Of a stretch of 64,000 nucleotides of DNA, positions 49,043 to 60,140 are shown piece by piece (position 1 is the stretch's first letter; each line of letters begins with the position of its first letter). The position numbers and the translations under genes are program-made. The notes under the pieces are model-generated. The model saw nothing but the letters and a program-made list of their open reading frames with translations. It was not told the DNA's origin and made no database searches. The DNA comes from Mya arenaria (Eukaryota > Mollusca > Bivalvia > Myida > Myidae): contig NC_069127.1 in NCBI RefSeq assembly GCF_026914265.1, positions 19,585,045 to 19,649,044 of the forward strand. The letters run 5' to 3'.

Positions 49043-52000
49043 CTGCCATTGGCGATCCGAGCTGAAAACCCGTCCCCTGAAAATGGAGGGCCAGGCCGAA
49101 TGAACTGGTTAGTTTGCCACTCTCGAGCAGGTCTACCAGAATCACGGGGGTGAGGGCGTTGAAGAAACCCGCGAAGAGCCCAATTATCACAGAGTAGGTC
49201 ACAAATTGCCAGCACTGTGTGGAAAACCCACAAGTTAAATTTGCAATACCGTTGATGAATATAGATGCCATGTGCCTGTTATTTCGCAGTATATCGATAT
49301 CACAGAGGAAACCGAAAGCGAGCCGCCCAACAATGTCTGCTATCCCGGTAACTGAGAGAAGAAAGGCGGCCCTTTGTGGAGTCACGTGATGCTCTATGGC
49401 TAGCGGCGGGAGCATTACGGTGGCGGGTGAATGGCCGCATGTCGCCAACATGACGGATATGCCGAAGCAAAGAAACAATGGTCTCTTCAACAGGGTGTAG
49501 TCCAAATATTCGCGGAACCCCTTCTGTACGAATGTCGAGTTTCCAGAGGATTGTTCGTAGCGGGTGTCATTTGCATTCTTTCGCTGCATGTCTTGTTCAT
49601 AACAATAATCACTCTCATTTCGACATTGTCCATTTGTGATCTTTCTCTGCTTGTCTTGTTCATCACAATAGTCACTCTCATTTCGACATTGTTCATTTGC
49701 GTTCTTTGTCTGCATGTCTTGCTCATCACAATAATCACTCTCATTTCGACATTGTCCATTTGTGATCTTTCTCTGCTTGTCTTGTTCATCACAATAGTCA
49801 CTCTCATTTCGACTTTGTTCATTTGCGTTCTTTGTCTGCATGTCTTGCTCATCACAATAGTCACTCTCATTTCGACATTGTTCATCTGTGATCTTTCTCT
49901 GCTTGTCTTGTTCATCACAAAAGTCACTCTCATTTCGACATTGTTCATTTGTGATCTTTCTCTGCTTGTCTTGTTCATCACAAAAGACACACTCATTTCG
50001 ACATTGTTCATTTCTGGTTTTTCCCTGCATGTCTTGTTCATCACAATAATCACTCTCATTTCGACATTGTTCATTTTTTATCTTTCTCTGCTTGTCTTGT
50101 TCATCACAATTATCACTCTCATTTCGACTTTGTTCATTTGCGTTCTTTGTCTGCATGTCTTGCTCATCACAATAATCACTCTCATTTCTAATTTGTTCAT
50201 TTGCGTTCTTCCTCTGCACGTCTTGTTCATCACAATAATCACTCTCATTTCTACTGCGTTCATTTGTAACAGTTTCAATGAAATATATATAATTTGCCCT
50301 TTCTTATCCTCATCAACTGTGAACGCTTTCTTGTCATTAGGCACATCTCTGAAGAACAACCCACAAATACTGATATTCACCATTACACCCGCCATTATAA
50401 ACAGTGTGTATTTAAATTTAACATGTTTGAAGAGCATCTCAAGGAGCGGTGCAAACGCGAAGGTGCCAATACCGGCGCCGGCAACCGCGATCCCCGTGGC
50501 GATGGAGTGCCGCCTGTGGAACCACTGCCCAAGGATGATGATTGACGGCGTATACGCCAACGACTTACCGATACCTGTGAAACAACATTGTCATCAATAG
50601 GAGGAACTTTTGAAATTGTTTAGTACAATATTCTGTCATGTTTGTTGGAATGTATGTAGAATGGTCAGAGGTGTTGCATTACATGTCGGAATGTATGTAT
50701 AATGGTCAGAGGTGTGGCATAACAGGTCGGAATGTATGTAGAATGGTCAGAGGTGTGGCATAACAGGTCGGAATGTATGTAGAATGGTCAGAGGTGTGGC
50801 ATAACAGGTCGGAATGTATGTAGAATGGTCAGTGGTGTGGCATAACAGGCCTGAATGTATGTAGAATGGTCAGAGGTGTGGCATAACAGGCCTGAATGTA
50901 TGTAGAATGGTCAGAGGTGTGGCATAACAGGTCGGAATGTATGTAGAATGGTCAGAGGTGTGGCATAACAGGCCTGAATGTATGTAGAATGGTCAGAGGT
51001 GTGGCATTAAAGGTCGGAATGGTCAGAGGTGTGGCATAACAGGTCGGAATGTATGTAGAATGGTCAGAGGTGTGGCATTAAAGGTCGGAATGTATGTAGA
51101 CTGGTCAGAAGTGTGGCATAACAGGTCGGGATGAATGTAGAATGGTCAGAGGTGTGGCGCTACAGGTCGGAATGTATGTAGAATGGTCAGAGGTGTGGCA
51201 TAACAGGTCGGAATGTATGTAGAATGGTCAGAGGTGTGGCATAACAGGTCGGAATGTATGTAGAATGGTCAGAGGTGTGGCATTACAGGTCGGAATGTTT
51301 TTAAAATGGTCAGAAAAGTGGCAAAACAGTTGCGATTGACAATTACTCAGTCCCCTTGGATTTTAAACGATGTTATTACAGTACAGTTATATTTATGCAT
51401 GAGCTAGGTGGAATGATTCCTAGGGTTACTTCCTGCACCACAGTGTTTTCTTTGTGTTCTGCTATGTATAATTTAATGCAATACCATCGGTTCCAAATAA
51501 TACACTCGCTAATTCTCATTTGTTATGTCATTAACTCAGCTTGTGGGTGCAGTAACTAGAATGTGCGTAAAAACACATTTGAAATCTGATTGCATTGTAG
51601 TAAGAAAAATAATGTCTATACTTTCCACAAAGCGGGAGCCGTTATAAAAATTGAAAACCTTTATAAGACTTATAAAATTAAACCAGAATAGAAACAATTT
51701 TGGAGAGTATGAAAACCTCGACTAACCAGCTAGTAAGCCGTATGTAAGAAACATATATTCCAGTCTCGGCATAAGACCAGTCAGTGCCCAGCCGGCCGAC
51801 GTCAAGACGTCGCCGACGATCACCATCGTCCGGCAGGAGAACCGAGAACTCAAGGCACTCGACACCGGACCTGTGTTAGCAATAACTTATGTTGTAAATG
51901 TAGAAATAGGCATCATGGAAACAAAACGAAAATCATTAAATTAGGGCAATGGCGTTCTTTGTCAATAAATACTACGATCATGTGTCCGCCTTTATTTTAA

Positions 52001-52886
52001 GAGATCCTCGAGTCGATACACGATCGATGGCGTATTTGAGTGGTCAACACCCAAAATAGACACCAGCATGATTTTTAGCATATATTTATACAATAATCTT
52101 CGCAATCTATTAAAAATTCCACAATTATTTTAAAGAGTTACTTAAATGTATTCACGGTACCTAGCAGCAGTCCCATGGCGTTTGCCATTGATCCGACCCA
52201 GGCTGTTTTTCCGGAGCTCTTCTGAAACACATCAAGCAGCTCTACGTATATCACACCAAAGGTGTTGACTGCTCCGCCGATCAGAAAGTTCAACACTGTT
52301 GCGCCTGTGAAACATTATGTTGTATTAGACTTAATATTACTAGAAATTGAAAACATAGAATAAGCATTTAAGTCGAACACGGGTAAGATGTATTAATTCA
52401 TTTAAAATTTGCGTCCCCAATTGAATGACCAAAGCGATTATTGAGACCAAATTGTATTGCAAATTTTCCAAAATGTATTGAAAAATCCAAGCATGCAAGT
52501 TAAGCTACTTGAAATATTGAAGATCAGGCCGATAAAAACGAACAGGATGTTACATATAGCGATAAAAATGAAGAAAGTCTTCTTAAGTCATGAACAATGT
52601 GACCAATTAATACACATAACTTACATATAACAATGACCCAGCCCCAGCCGCTGTCCGGAGCGGAAGGACCAACGTAGCGAAGCTTCCTAGTTCCTTTGGG
52701 AGTGGGGGGACCTATTCGTTTGCGCTTTGTTGTATTGTCATGAGCGGGAGGACCGAATCGATGGCGCTCGGTGACAACGTCCGGAGCGGTAGGGCTATCT
52801 CGGCTGCGCTCTGTGGCATCGTTCTGTGCGGGAAAACCAGTGCGGTGGCGCTCTGTATCATTCGCCGCGTCGGATTGCACACACAT
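49043..52886 (-). pseudogene. MCT4: SLC16-type transporter lacking its last exon
   Basis: Exons 52886-52625, 52304-52161, 51870-51727 and 50574-49043, with canonical splice sites throughout. Exon 1 has only three or four N-terminal repeats but keeps PDSGWGWV. Exon 4 carries about eleven 21-residue Cys/acidic loop repeats, the longest set in the window. A one-base loss near 50300 (AAGAAAGGGC against AAGGAAAGGGC in MCT2) shifts the frame just before the repeats. A short in-frame deletion removes part of the membrane-segment region (RNNRHMASIF). Exon 5 was not found downstream. Pairs with PAL7, 1.64 kb upstream. Confidence 0.8.
50635..51330. repeat. 41-bp minisatellite in MCT4 intron 3
   Basis: About 17 copies of the complement of the unit in MCT2 intron 3 (GGTCAGAGGTGTGGCATAAC within each). 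Same intron, different copy number. Confidence 0.95.
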
Positions 52887-54523
52887 TACCAGTTCTTAAA
52901 AGAAGGAAAATAATGATTGTTTTTTTGTTATTTTTTTTTAGTTCAGCTTGATGTAACGGACTTCTTGTTATGAAATGGACCCACAATTTACTTCGCTTTT
53001 ATAGATTGCCTGTGGTTTTGGAATATTTGGTTAGTTTATTCTTAGGTCACCTTAATATATAGTTACATTTTCATTAGTTATCTTTAATTTCGTAGTTTAA
53101 CTGGATTCATGGAAATAGTTTTGAACCTAAAAACAACCATAAACGAACTTGTCTGGGTTTTTTTATCAATAGTCGTTTCCGTGTTCTATGCATTTCATTT
53201 ATAAAACAAATACCTTAAAATTGGTTTATGTGTAACTTTTTAAATGATATATCCTAAAGATATTGGGAGTATGTACATGGAATTAACAAGACAATTACAT
53301 CATGCAAGTAAAATATCCACCATAGTTGGGATTTTTCTTAAACAATGATTTCAGGGCATGAATCCGTAATTTTGGGTAGGAAGCGGGTACATTTATCAGT
53401 ACTATTATATCCATGTAGTGCACGCATGCTACTGCATACACATTTCGATTTTTTACAAGGTACCACGAGGGAATTAATCAGCGAGTCTATAACTTCAAGT
53501 TTAAAGATAAGTTAGTTAAGCTAGTGTTATACTCAACTGCAACTTTTACCTGTATGTGTAGCTACACCTGCAAGCACACGTTATGTTTTGCAAACTCGCT
53601 TGTGTACGTTCACAGTGGACATTGAAAGCGAACTCTTTCGATTTTCTCTCTCCGTACGGGTTAAAAGGCACATTTTCTGATAGTTTCGCTGTCGTTCTTT
53701 TGTATGACCATGTTTACTTAAAAAACAACGCTTACATTCCAAAATTGTTATACTAAAGCAACGTCGTTGATTTAATCGCGGAGATAGGCGATGTGCACTG
53801 AATGACAATCGGTCATTGAATTTGTATACATTTTTATCATGACAAATGCAAAATTGATATTTTGTAAACCGAAATCGAATGAGTCGTTTTACATAAACAA
53901 ATAACCACTTATATTTTTTAATAGTTTTATTAGTCGGATAAAAAGCAAAAGTTATAAATAATAAATTATATATGTACAGAAATCTAATGAACAAAATTGA
54001 AAAATGTCATTCAATAAATGCAAAAATAGTTCAATCGAAAAATTATTTTCAGGTAATTGTCGAGAGATCTACTCCCCAAGTTGATATATTGTCCAAGTTT
54101 GCCTTAAAATTCTTAAAATAACCATACTTGAGGTCACAGTATTTGATGTCACACCATAACAGATCGATAGGGCATGTAATAACGATATTTAAAAAACAAC
54201 AAAAAAACAACAACGCAGTTATAAATATAAACATAAATAAAATCAACCGGATTTCCCTGAAAGACAGTCTATCTTGTTGACACCTTAATAATTAATCAAC
54301 CAACGACCTTGTGAATGTTGACAAAATATTGTACGAGTTTAAGGACATATTTTCATATAAAAACAATTAAACACATGTTATATGTTCTGGTCTCTTTAGG
54401 TCATAAGTTCTCTGTCTAGTAAAAGCGAAACCAAATTACTGTTAACGTTAAGTGAGCTTTCAGGTAAGGGAAACCCATGCTATTATAAAATATTAAATAT
54501 TTTAAGGTATTCAAGCCACGAAT
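52887..54523. other. PAL7-MCT4 intergenic region
   Basis: Counterpart of 30810-32421, with the GTGTAGCTACAC palindrome at 53556-53567. No gene recognised. Confidence 0.5.
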
Positions 54524-57500
54524 TTAAGCGGTTTGGCCGTACTGTCTGGATGGTGGTGAGACGGAAGTAAAAATGTCAAGGAGGACGTCCTCCACTGAGC
54601 GGCTCTGGACGGCCTTCAAAAGCCGTCCCAGCCATGTGTCGATAGCTGGTTGCCCGCAGTAGAACGGAATGTCCAGCTCCTTCCGAATAAAGTTGTACAT
54701 TCGGCTTGTACCTGAAAAATTAAAACAAATATAATTACCATAAGTGCGTTGTGCTAATTTCTCCACGGGTGGCCGTTTATCATTAAACAAAATAATGTAT
54801 TTTATGCTGCTGTTGCTTAGGCCAATCCTTTTTTATTTTTTGGTTTACAAGAATTTTTGGAAAAAATGTCCACCGGGTGGTCGAAAAAAAAAAAAAAAAA
54901 AAAAAAGGACAAAAGTCACAAAACATACTCTTTAAGGGTGAAAATCAGAGAACAACAATAAAAACATTGAAAATTTATATCATTTACTTGACATTTTAAA
55001 TTTTAAAACTGCTATTAATGCATGTTTTAATACACTCAAAGTTTCAAAGTTCTAATTTCTAATTAAACACACAGTGAAATCTTACATACTGTGCATATAA
55101 AACATCAATGAAATTGACTATAAAACATGTTTACATGTATAAACTACACTTTTTATCAAAGATACATTGACTATTACTCAGCAGGACATTTGTTTAGCTT
55201 TAATGGTATGCTAAAGGAAAAGTGAATGCAGAACACTTAAAAACTGACCAATATTAAATTGGAAAAAAAGGGAAGGCAAATTTTACGCTTTAAAATACAC
55301 AATAATTGCACTGTATTAAGACAATACATTACATTTTCTAAGCATTGTGTCAGTTATTTCAATATTGGAAAATGTCAATAAAGTGAAATAATTTCCAATT
55401 TTGTAAATAAGGAAGTAATATTGTATGAAGGCATTGTGCTTTAATATTGTGCAAACAATTCCTGAAAAACTTAAAACCAAACTAGACCTAGATTTGAGTT
55501 TTAATAACCTTTACCATGCGGGGTCCTAGTTGTGTGTAACCCAATCCATGCTAAGTCCGAATATTTTCGGACCGGGATATTCACCATGCGATGTTCAGCA
55601 AATCCATTTCAAATTCAAATCTTGCAGCAAATTACCACATCAGTACATAAAAATCACATAGCAAAATAATAAATCTAGCATGTGACTTAACTTTATGTAC
55701 CAATGATAGTAACAGTGAAATCCATAATTATTTATCGGATATTTTCATCTTCTCCCAACTCCGCCATTTTGTGTATCATGCGTTCACAGGGCATCTATAC
55801 TTCATGATTGTTTATTTTTCATTTTAAAGAGAATTCCTTGGTTACAACAACAAATCTCATTTATAGTGAAATATCAAGTTCATAACAAATTAAAATGGAC
55901 TTATTCATAATAGTTTTCCGTGTTGTTTTATCTTAATGTTTTGCACACAACTCCTGGCATTAGTAAATGGCATTGACACATGTGTTCAACTCTTTCATTG
56001 TTTTTACTATACTATTAACCCAAACATGAATAAACATGTAATCTAGAATAAACACAAGCTTTTACAGTGACTCAATGACAAGTATTTCCAAACCAGTTTG
56101 TGATTTAAAATCCATAAACACAACCGACCGAACTTGTGAAACTAGATCACCGGTGTCAACTTAGAAATTTTACTTTCGATTTCACCACTCACACTAAGTG
56201 CACTGTTATTTGATATTTAACCATAAAATGTTATAAAATATTTTTCTCGCACATAATTTATAGATATTTGTGTCTACTTATTCGATGGCAGCCGCTGCCA
56301 CTTATTTTTCATCTATAAACAACACTATTTTCATGACCTAAATTTGCGGGGAAAAACAACAATCACGTGACAGTTATTGTTTGTGTCGGCTGTTAAATTT
56401 GCCAATGTATTTTGCTATTGTTATTTTAACAACTCCTGCATATTTAACTTAATTATTTCATACAAAGAGTGACTGCTATCGTCAATTTCGCCATTGCCAA
56501 CGGCGCTGCCATAACAGTTTACTGGCTCACATGTTATCACTATAAATCGGCGAATACGGCTACGGAACAACAAACCAGTCGAGATCTACTGCATTCGTAC
56601 TCTTATCTGTTCGTTTTTCTTTCGTTTCGCACCAAAATCAATACGGTCGGGAAAATAATCTTGAAAAAAAAGTGAAATTCATTTTTTTATTTTTTTTGTA
56701 CTTTTCGGAAAATTAGACCCGCCGGTTTTGTAAACCAATTTATATAAAAGTAGTGGCCTTAAGTTACTATATAATTTTATCGTTTAACGGCAACAGGTTG
56801 ATATGATCCGTTTGAAAATAATACAATGCGCAATATTAAACCAGGTATCACAAGTTAATTTGGACAGTATTAGTACCTTTTCCCATGTATTTCGATACAT
56901 CCATTTCTCCGTTACATGCCCGTTTGTAAAGGTTTCGCATCCGTTCGTACGCAATCATCTCCGCGGCAGCCTTCGTCCCCTTCATCTCCGAGGCTTCCTT
57001 GAGAGCCGCTATCCGCTCGTCGCACAAGAACATAAGATCGTACCACTCCGTCTTTTCTAACAAAGTGGTGGCCTCCGGGTACTGTTCCCGGAGCTCATCG
57101 GCCTCCTCCATGGCGAGATTCCGTAGGAGGCGGAGGTCCACGGCCTGGGCGGTCAGACACAACAGGTTAGTCACCATCATCTGTACTATCTCAACCGCCT
57201 CCGCCGTCAGCCGCGCGCTTACCAATGCCATCGAATTAACGGACTGGTTGTGTGTCTCAGCGCTTATCACGTGGTTGCTCATGGGGTTCACGAAATGGTC
57301 AAGTTCTGACATGTACGAAGCCATCGCTGTATCGCAGCCTTTGAATCCAAAGTCGAGATTTATATCACATCCGCTGAGGTTGGGAGGTAGTCCAAAGTTC
57401 AGTTTTCCGTTCACAACCTCTTGAAACTGAGCTAGTAGCAGTTTCCCACACACACCTATTACTTGTCTGGTCTGGTCCATGGCGATTGACATGGTCTCTC

Positions 57501-57855
57501 CTTGGAAATTTGCTCCGTGTGCAATGGTGTTTGTGCGATGGTCAATGATTGGGTTATCATTGGCACTATTCAGCTCAATGGTGATACGCCTACAGGCGTC
57601 CACAAGAGTCTCGGCAACGGACCCAAGCCACTGTGGCGAGCTCCTCAGACTGTATCTGTCCTGCTTGAGGACGCCATACTTGTCTGGAAAATGCATGTCT
57701 AGAGTGGTAATCGCCAACTGGCTGTCTTCAAGTACGCGTAGCATATTGCGAGCGATTTCCTTTTGGCCGACATGCGGTAGGCATTCATGAATCAGTGGGT
57801 GAAAACTTTCCGTTCTCCCGTGAAGAGCTTCCACTGACATTCCTGTGCACACTTG
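54524..57855 (-). pseudogene. PAL7: 3' half of an ammonia-lyase with a transposon in its intron
   Basis: C-terminal exon 54711-54524 is intact (SRMYNFIRKELDIPFYCG to the stop). The long exon survives only from 57855 to 56877 (about CTGMSVEALHG onward) and is open throughout. The intron between them is enlarged by a 1.9 kb element at 54820-56758. At 57855/57856 the coding sequence is cut and joined to lyase far-upstream DNA (matches 17480 reversed). An open frame happens to continue about 80 codons past the join, but those residues are not lyase. It has lost Tyr74, the selectivity pair and the MIO triad. Pseudogene, young by its open frame. Confidence 0.85.
54820..56758. mobile_element. non-autonomous PIF/Harbinger-like DNA transposon
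   Basis: A 1939-base insertion in the PAL7 intron, flanked by TTA on each side (54817-54819 and 56759-56761). Ends are GGCCAATCCTTTT and the complement of GGCCACTACTTTT; both carry TTGGTTTACAA about 20-25 bases in. A TTA duplication and GGCC ends fit Harbinger. The uninterrupted intron of PAL5 (about 32701-32730) shows the empty site. No transposase seen; a 68-codon frame at 56469-56675 has no recognisable product. Confidence 0.75.
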
Positions 57856-58621
57856 TCGAGGTGACACGCAGAGTTTACGCTGTTCGAAACGTAAACATAA
57901 AACATGGAAATCATGACAACTAGTTTCGGCTAGATTTTTTTGATTTTTTTTGGCTAAGTGAGAGTTCAATATAAGTTCACCTGAATTATTGATTGTATGA
58001 TGACAAAAATAGACTTCGGTTTGCGCGCCAATCACAGGAGAGCAAGCACTAAGAATCATATGACTGTTATTTATGTGAAGTACGAACGTAATCAGGAGCA
58101 TATTAAACTAAAAAAGAGTAAATAAACATTTTGTTGTTCAATTATAGAAAAAAAAATTGGTCGATCAATTTAGTCGGCGGACCTTTAAACGCTCCCATTT
58201 TCTTCGAAAAAAAAAACAACCTTCGGCGATTTCATTGCATTTCCAAATATATTTATCTGGGTGTATAAGTACGAATTGGTTGACATATCTGTTAAATTAT
58301 TAAAAACTATCAATATCAGTTAATTTTACACCAAACCCAAGTTTTGGAAGCGACAAAATCCGTTGCAAAGGTACATATTTTTTATGAACAACTGAAAATT
58401 GATCACGCGCTGAAACCAGCTTTGGGCGGTTTATTAGTTGTTTGATTTCATTAGCGAAATATGACTATTAAGCTTTGCATATCCTTATTGAGTGACTTCA
58501 TTAACATAATTAGATTCGAAAAACAAAAACAAAATATTACAAGGAATGCCATACGATAACTGCAATGTGATGCCAGTTGCCCAAGGTTAACAATATGGAA
58601 AGAATCGTTTGTTGTATGATG
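57856..58621. other. displaced PAL upstream sequence
   Basis: 57856-58560 is the reverse counterpart of 16600-17480 (PAL3 far-upstream), including GTCGGCGGACCTTTAAACG at 58171. No gene recognised. Confidence 0.6.
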
Positions 58622-58754
58622 TTAAAGGGACTGTGTCACAGATTGGCACAAAAAAAGTTTTTTCTGTAACGAATCTCAGGACAATTATCTAATAGAATGT
58701 GTTACGCTTTGATATTTTAATTGTAAAAAAAGTACCAAAATGTAAAAAAATTGT

Positions 58755-58827
58755 GTCGGAGACCGGGTTTGAACCCGCGTCGCCAAAATTGAAGTCTAGC
58801 GTCTTACTCACTGAGCTACAAAGGCTT
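58755..58827 (-). other. tRNA-like sequence inside the inverted-repeat element
   Basis: 73 bases with A- and B-box-like motifs at tRNA spacing, but acceptor arms (GCCTTTG against TCTCCGAC) do not pair. It is a tRNA-derived or pol III promoter-like segment, not a working tRNA gene. Confidence 0.55.
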
Positions 58828-58957
58828 TCTACTAATCGGGTGACATAATTAAGCTATACACCTACCTCGGTAATATCACGTGATATCACCGACTAGCCAA
58901 TCACGCATAAGGAATGAATTCTACCTGGTAGACATACCCAGTAATCTTTTTTAATGG

Positions 58958-59243
58958 AAAAATACGAAATAACTGCTACACTTAAATAAATTGTAAACTA
59001 TGTGGTTCTTCAGTTAGTAAGTTTTAATGCATTGTACACATCGATGCCAAGTTTATGTCAGTTTTCGACAATTTTCTTTTCTTTTTTTCGCTATTTTATC
59101 AAAAATACGAAATAACTGCTACACTTAAATAAATTGTAAACTATGTGGTTCTTCAGTTAGTAAGTTTTAATGCATTGTACACATCGATGCCAAGTTTATG
59201 TCAGTTTTCGACAATTTTCTTTTCTTTTTTTCGCTATTTTATC
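58958..59243. repeat. perfect 143-bp tandem duplication
   Basis: 58958-59100 and 59101-59243 are identical over 143 bases as I read them, inside the inverted-repeat element. Very recent, or an assembly artefact. Confidence 0.9.
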
Positions 59244-59265
59244 ATACGTGAGACAGCCCCTTTAA

Positions 59266-59788
59266 CTGATGTTAGCTCAACCTGGAATTAATTAACACAA
59301 ATTTATAATTAAAGTGACTCTCTTATTCAAAATCTATACATACACATATCAAAGGGTTAACAAACATAAATCTTGAGTGATAAACCTTTAACTCATTACT
59401 AAATAATGCATTCTGGAAAATATTACTTACTGATACCAAGATTATAGCCCTCTATGTAGAAGCTGAAAACGCCAACATTTTAAATGTTTGGTGAGTTCTA
59501 AAATATTTACTGTGATCTTCTAGCTATCATCTCATAAGATAATAATAACGTGTCTTTCAAATTTAACTCGGTATCCTTCATAAGAACCATTTTTTCACCC
59601 CCATAAGAATAATAAAACAATTGTATTAATTGAAGTAAATCTTATTTGGGGGTAAAAGTGCATCTTTAAACTGTTGAAGCGTCCAATCGCAAGTCGAACG
59701 ATAGCAACACATAAACCTCCTGACGCAACGAAACAAAGACATTGTGCTTGGCAAAGCTTGAAAAATACCTACAAAAGTAGGCGGACCT
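59266..59788. other. spacer, nothing recognised
   Basis: AT-rich, no open frame with recognisable product. Ends with GGCGGACCTTTAAA, a motif also seen at 2898, 35730 and 58174. Confidence 0.4.
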
Positions 59789-59792
59789 TTAA

Positions 59793-60136
59793 AGCTGCAC
59801 TCTCACAGATATATCGTTTTTAAAAACTTTTTTATTTTTTGTCTTGGAAAGTGCATTTTTTGCGTAAATATCTGCAAACCAATGACAAAAGATTGCTGAC
59901 AAAAGATCAGATCACAGATTTTCATATTTCCGTTCGAAAATTAATGTTTTATGGTTTAAACCGTTAGTAAGAAAAATGCATAAAACATCAATTTTTGAAC
60001 TGAAATATAAAAATCTGCTATCTAATATTTCGTTAGCAGTCTTATATAATTGGTTTCCATAGATTTTCGCAAAAATTGGCTCGTTCCAAGACAAAAAAAA
60101 AAAAATTGTCAAAACGTGAATCTGTGAGAGTGCAGC
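59793..60136. mobile_element. TTAA-flanked MITE
   Basis: 344 bases between TTAA duplications (59789-59792, 60137-60140). Terminal inverted repeats of about 50 bases begin AGCTGCACTCTCACAGAT and GCTGCACTCTCACAGATT and include TTTTTGTCTTGGAA further in. No ORF. TTAA targeting suggests a piggyBac-type parent, but this is inference. Confidence 0.8.
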
Positions 60137-60140
60137 TTAA

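Larger units (their letters stand above)
58622..59265. mobile_element. TTAAAGGG-ended inverted-repeat element with tRNA-like core, best copy
   Basis: Ends TTAAAGGGACTGTGTCACA and the complement of TTAAAGGGGCTGTCTCAC form terminal inverted repeats, with TTAA at each tip. About 640 bases, of which 143 are a fresh internal duplication. On the minus strand a tRNA-like stretch (58827-58755) has an A-box-like TAGCTCAGTGAGTAAG and a B-box-like GGGTTCAAACCC. Two older copies lie at 3564-4036 and 36460-36923. Confidence 0.75.

Noticed and set aside
49431-50600. 389-codon plus-strand frame with many hydrophobic repeats opposite MCT4 (similar at 25379-26212 opposite MCT2)
   Set aside because: It is the complement of the 63-base loop repeat; periodicity keeps several frames open. 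The sense strand has the MCT domains and splice sites.
58755-58827. tRNA gene
   Set aside because: Box motifs are present but the acceptor arms do not pair, and it lies inside a transposable element.
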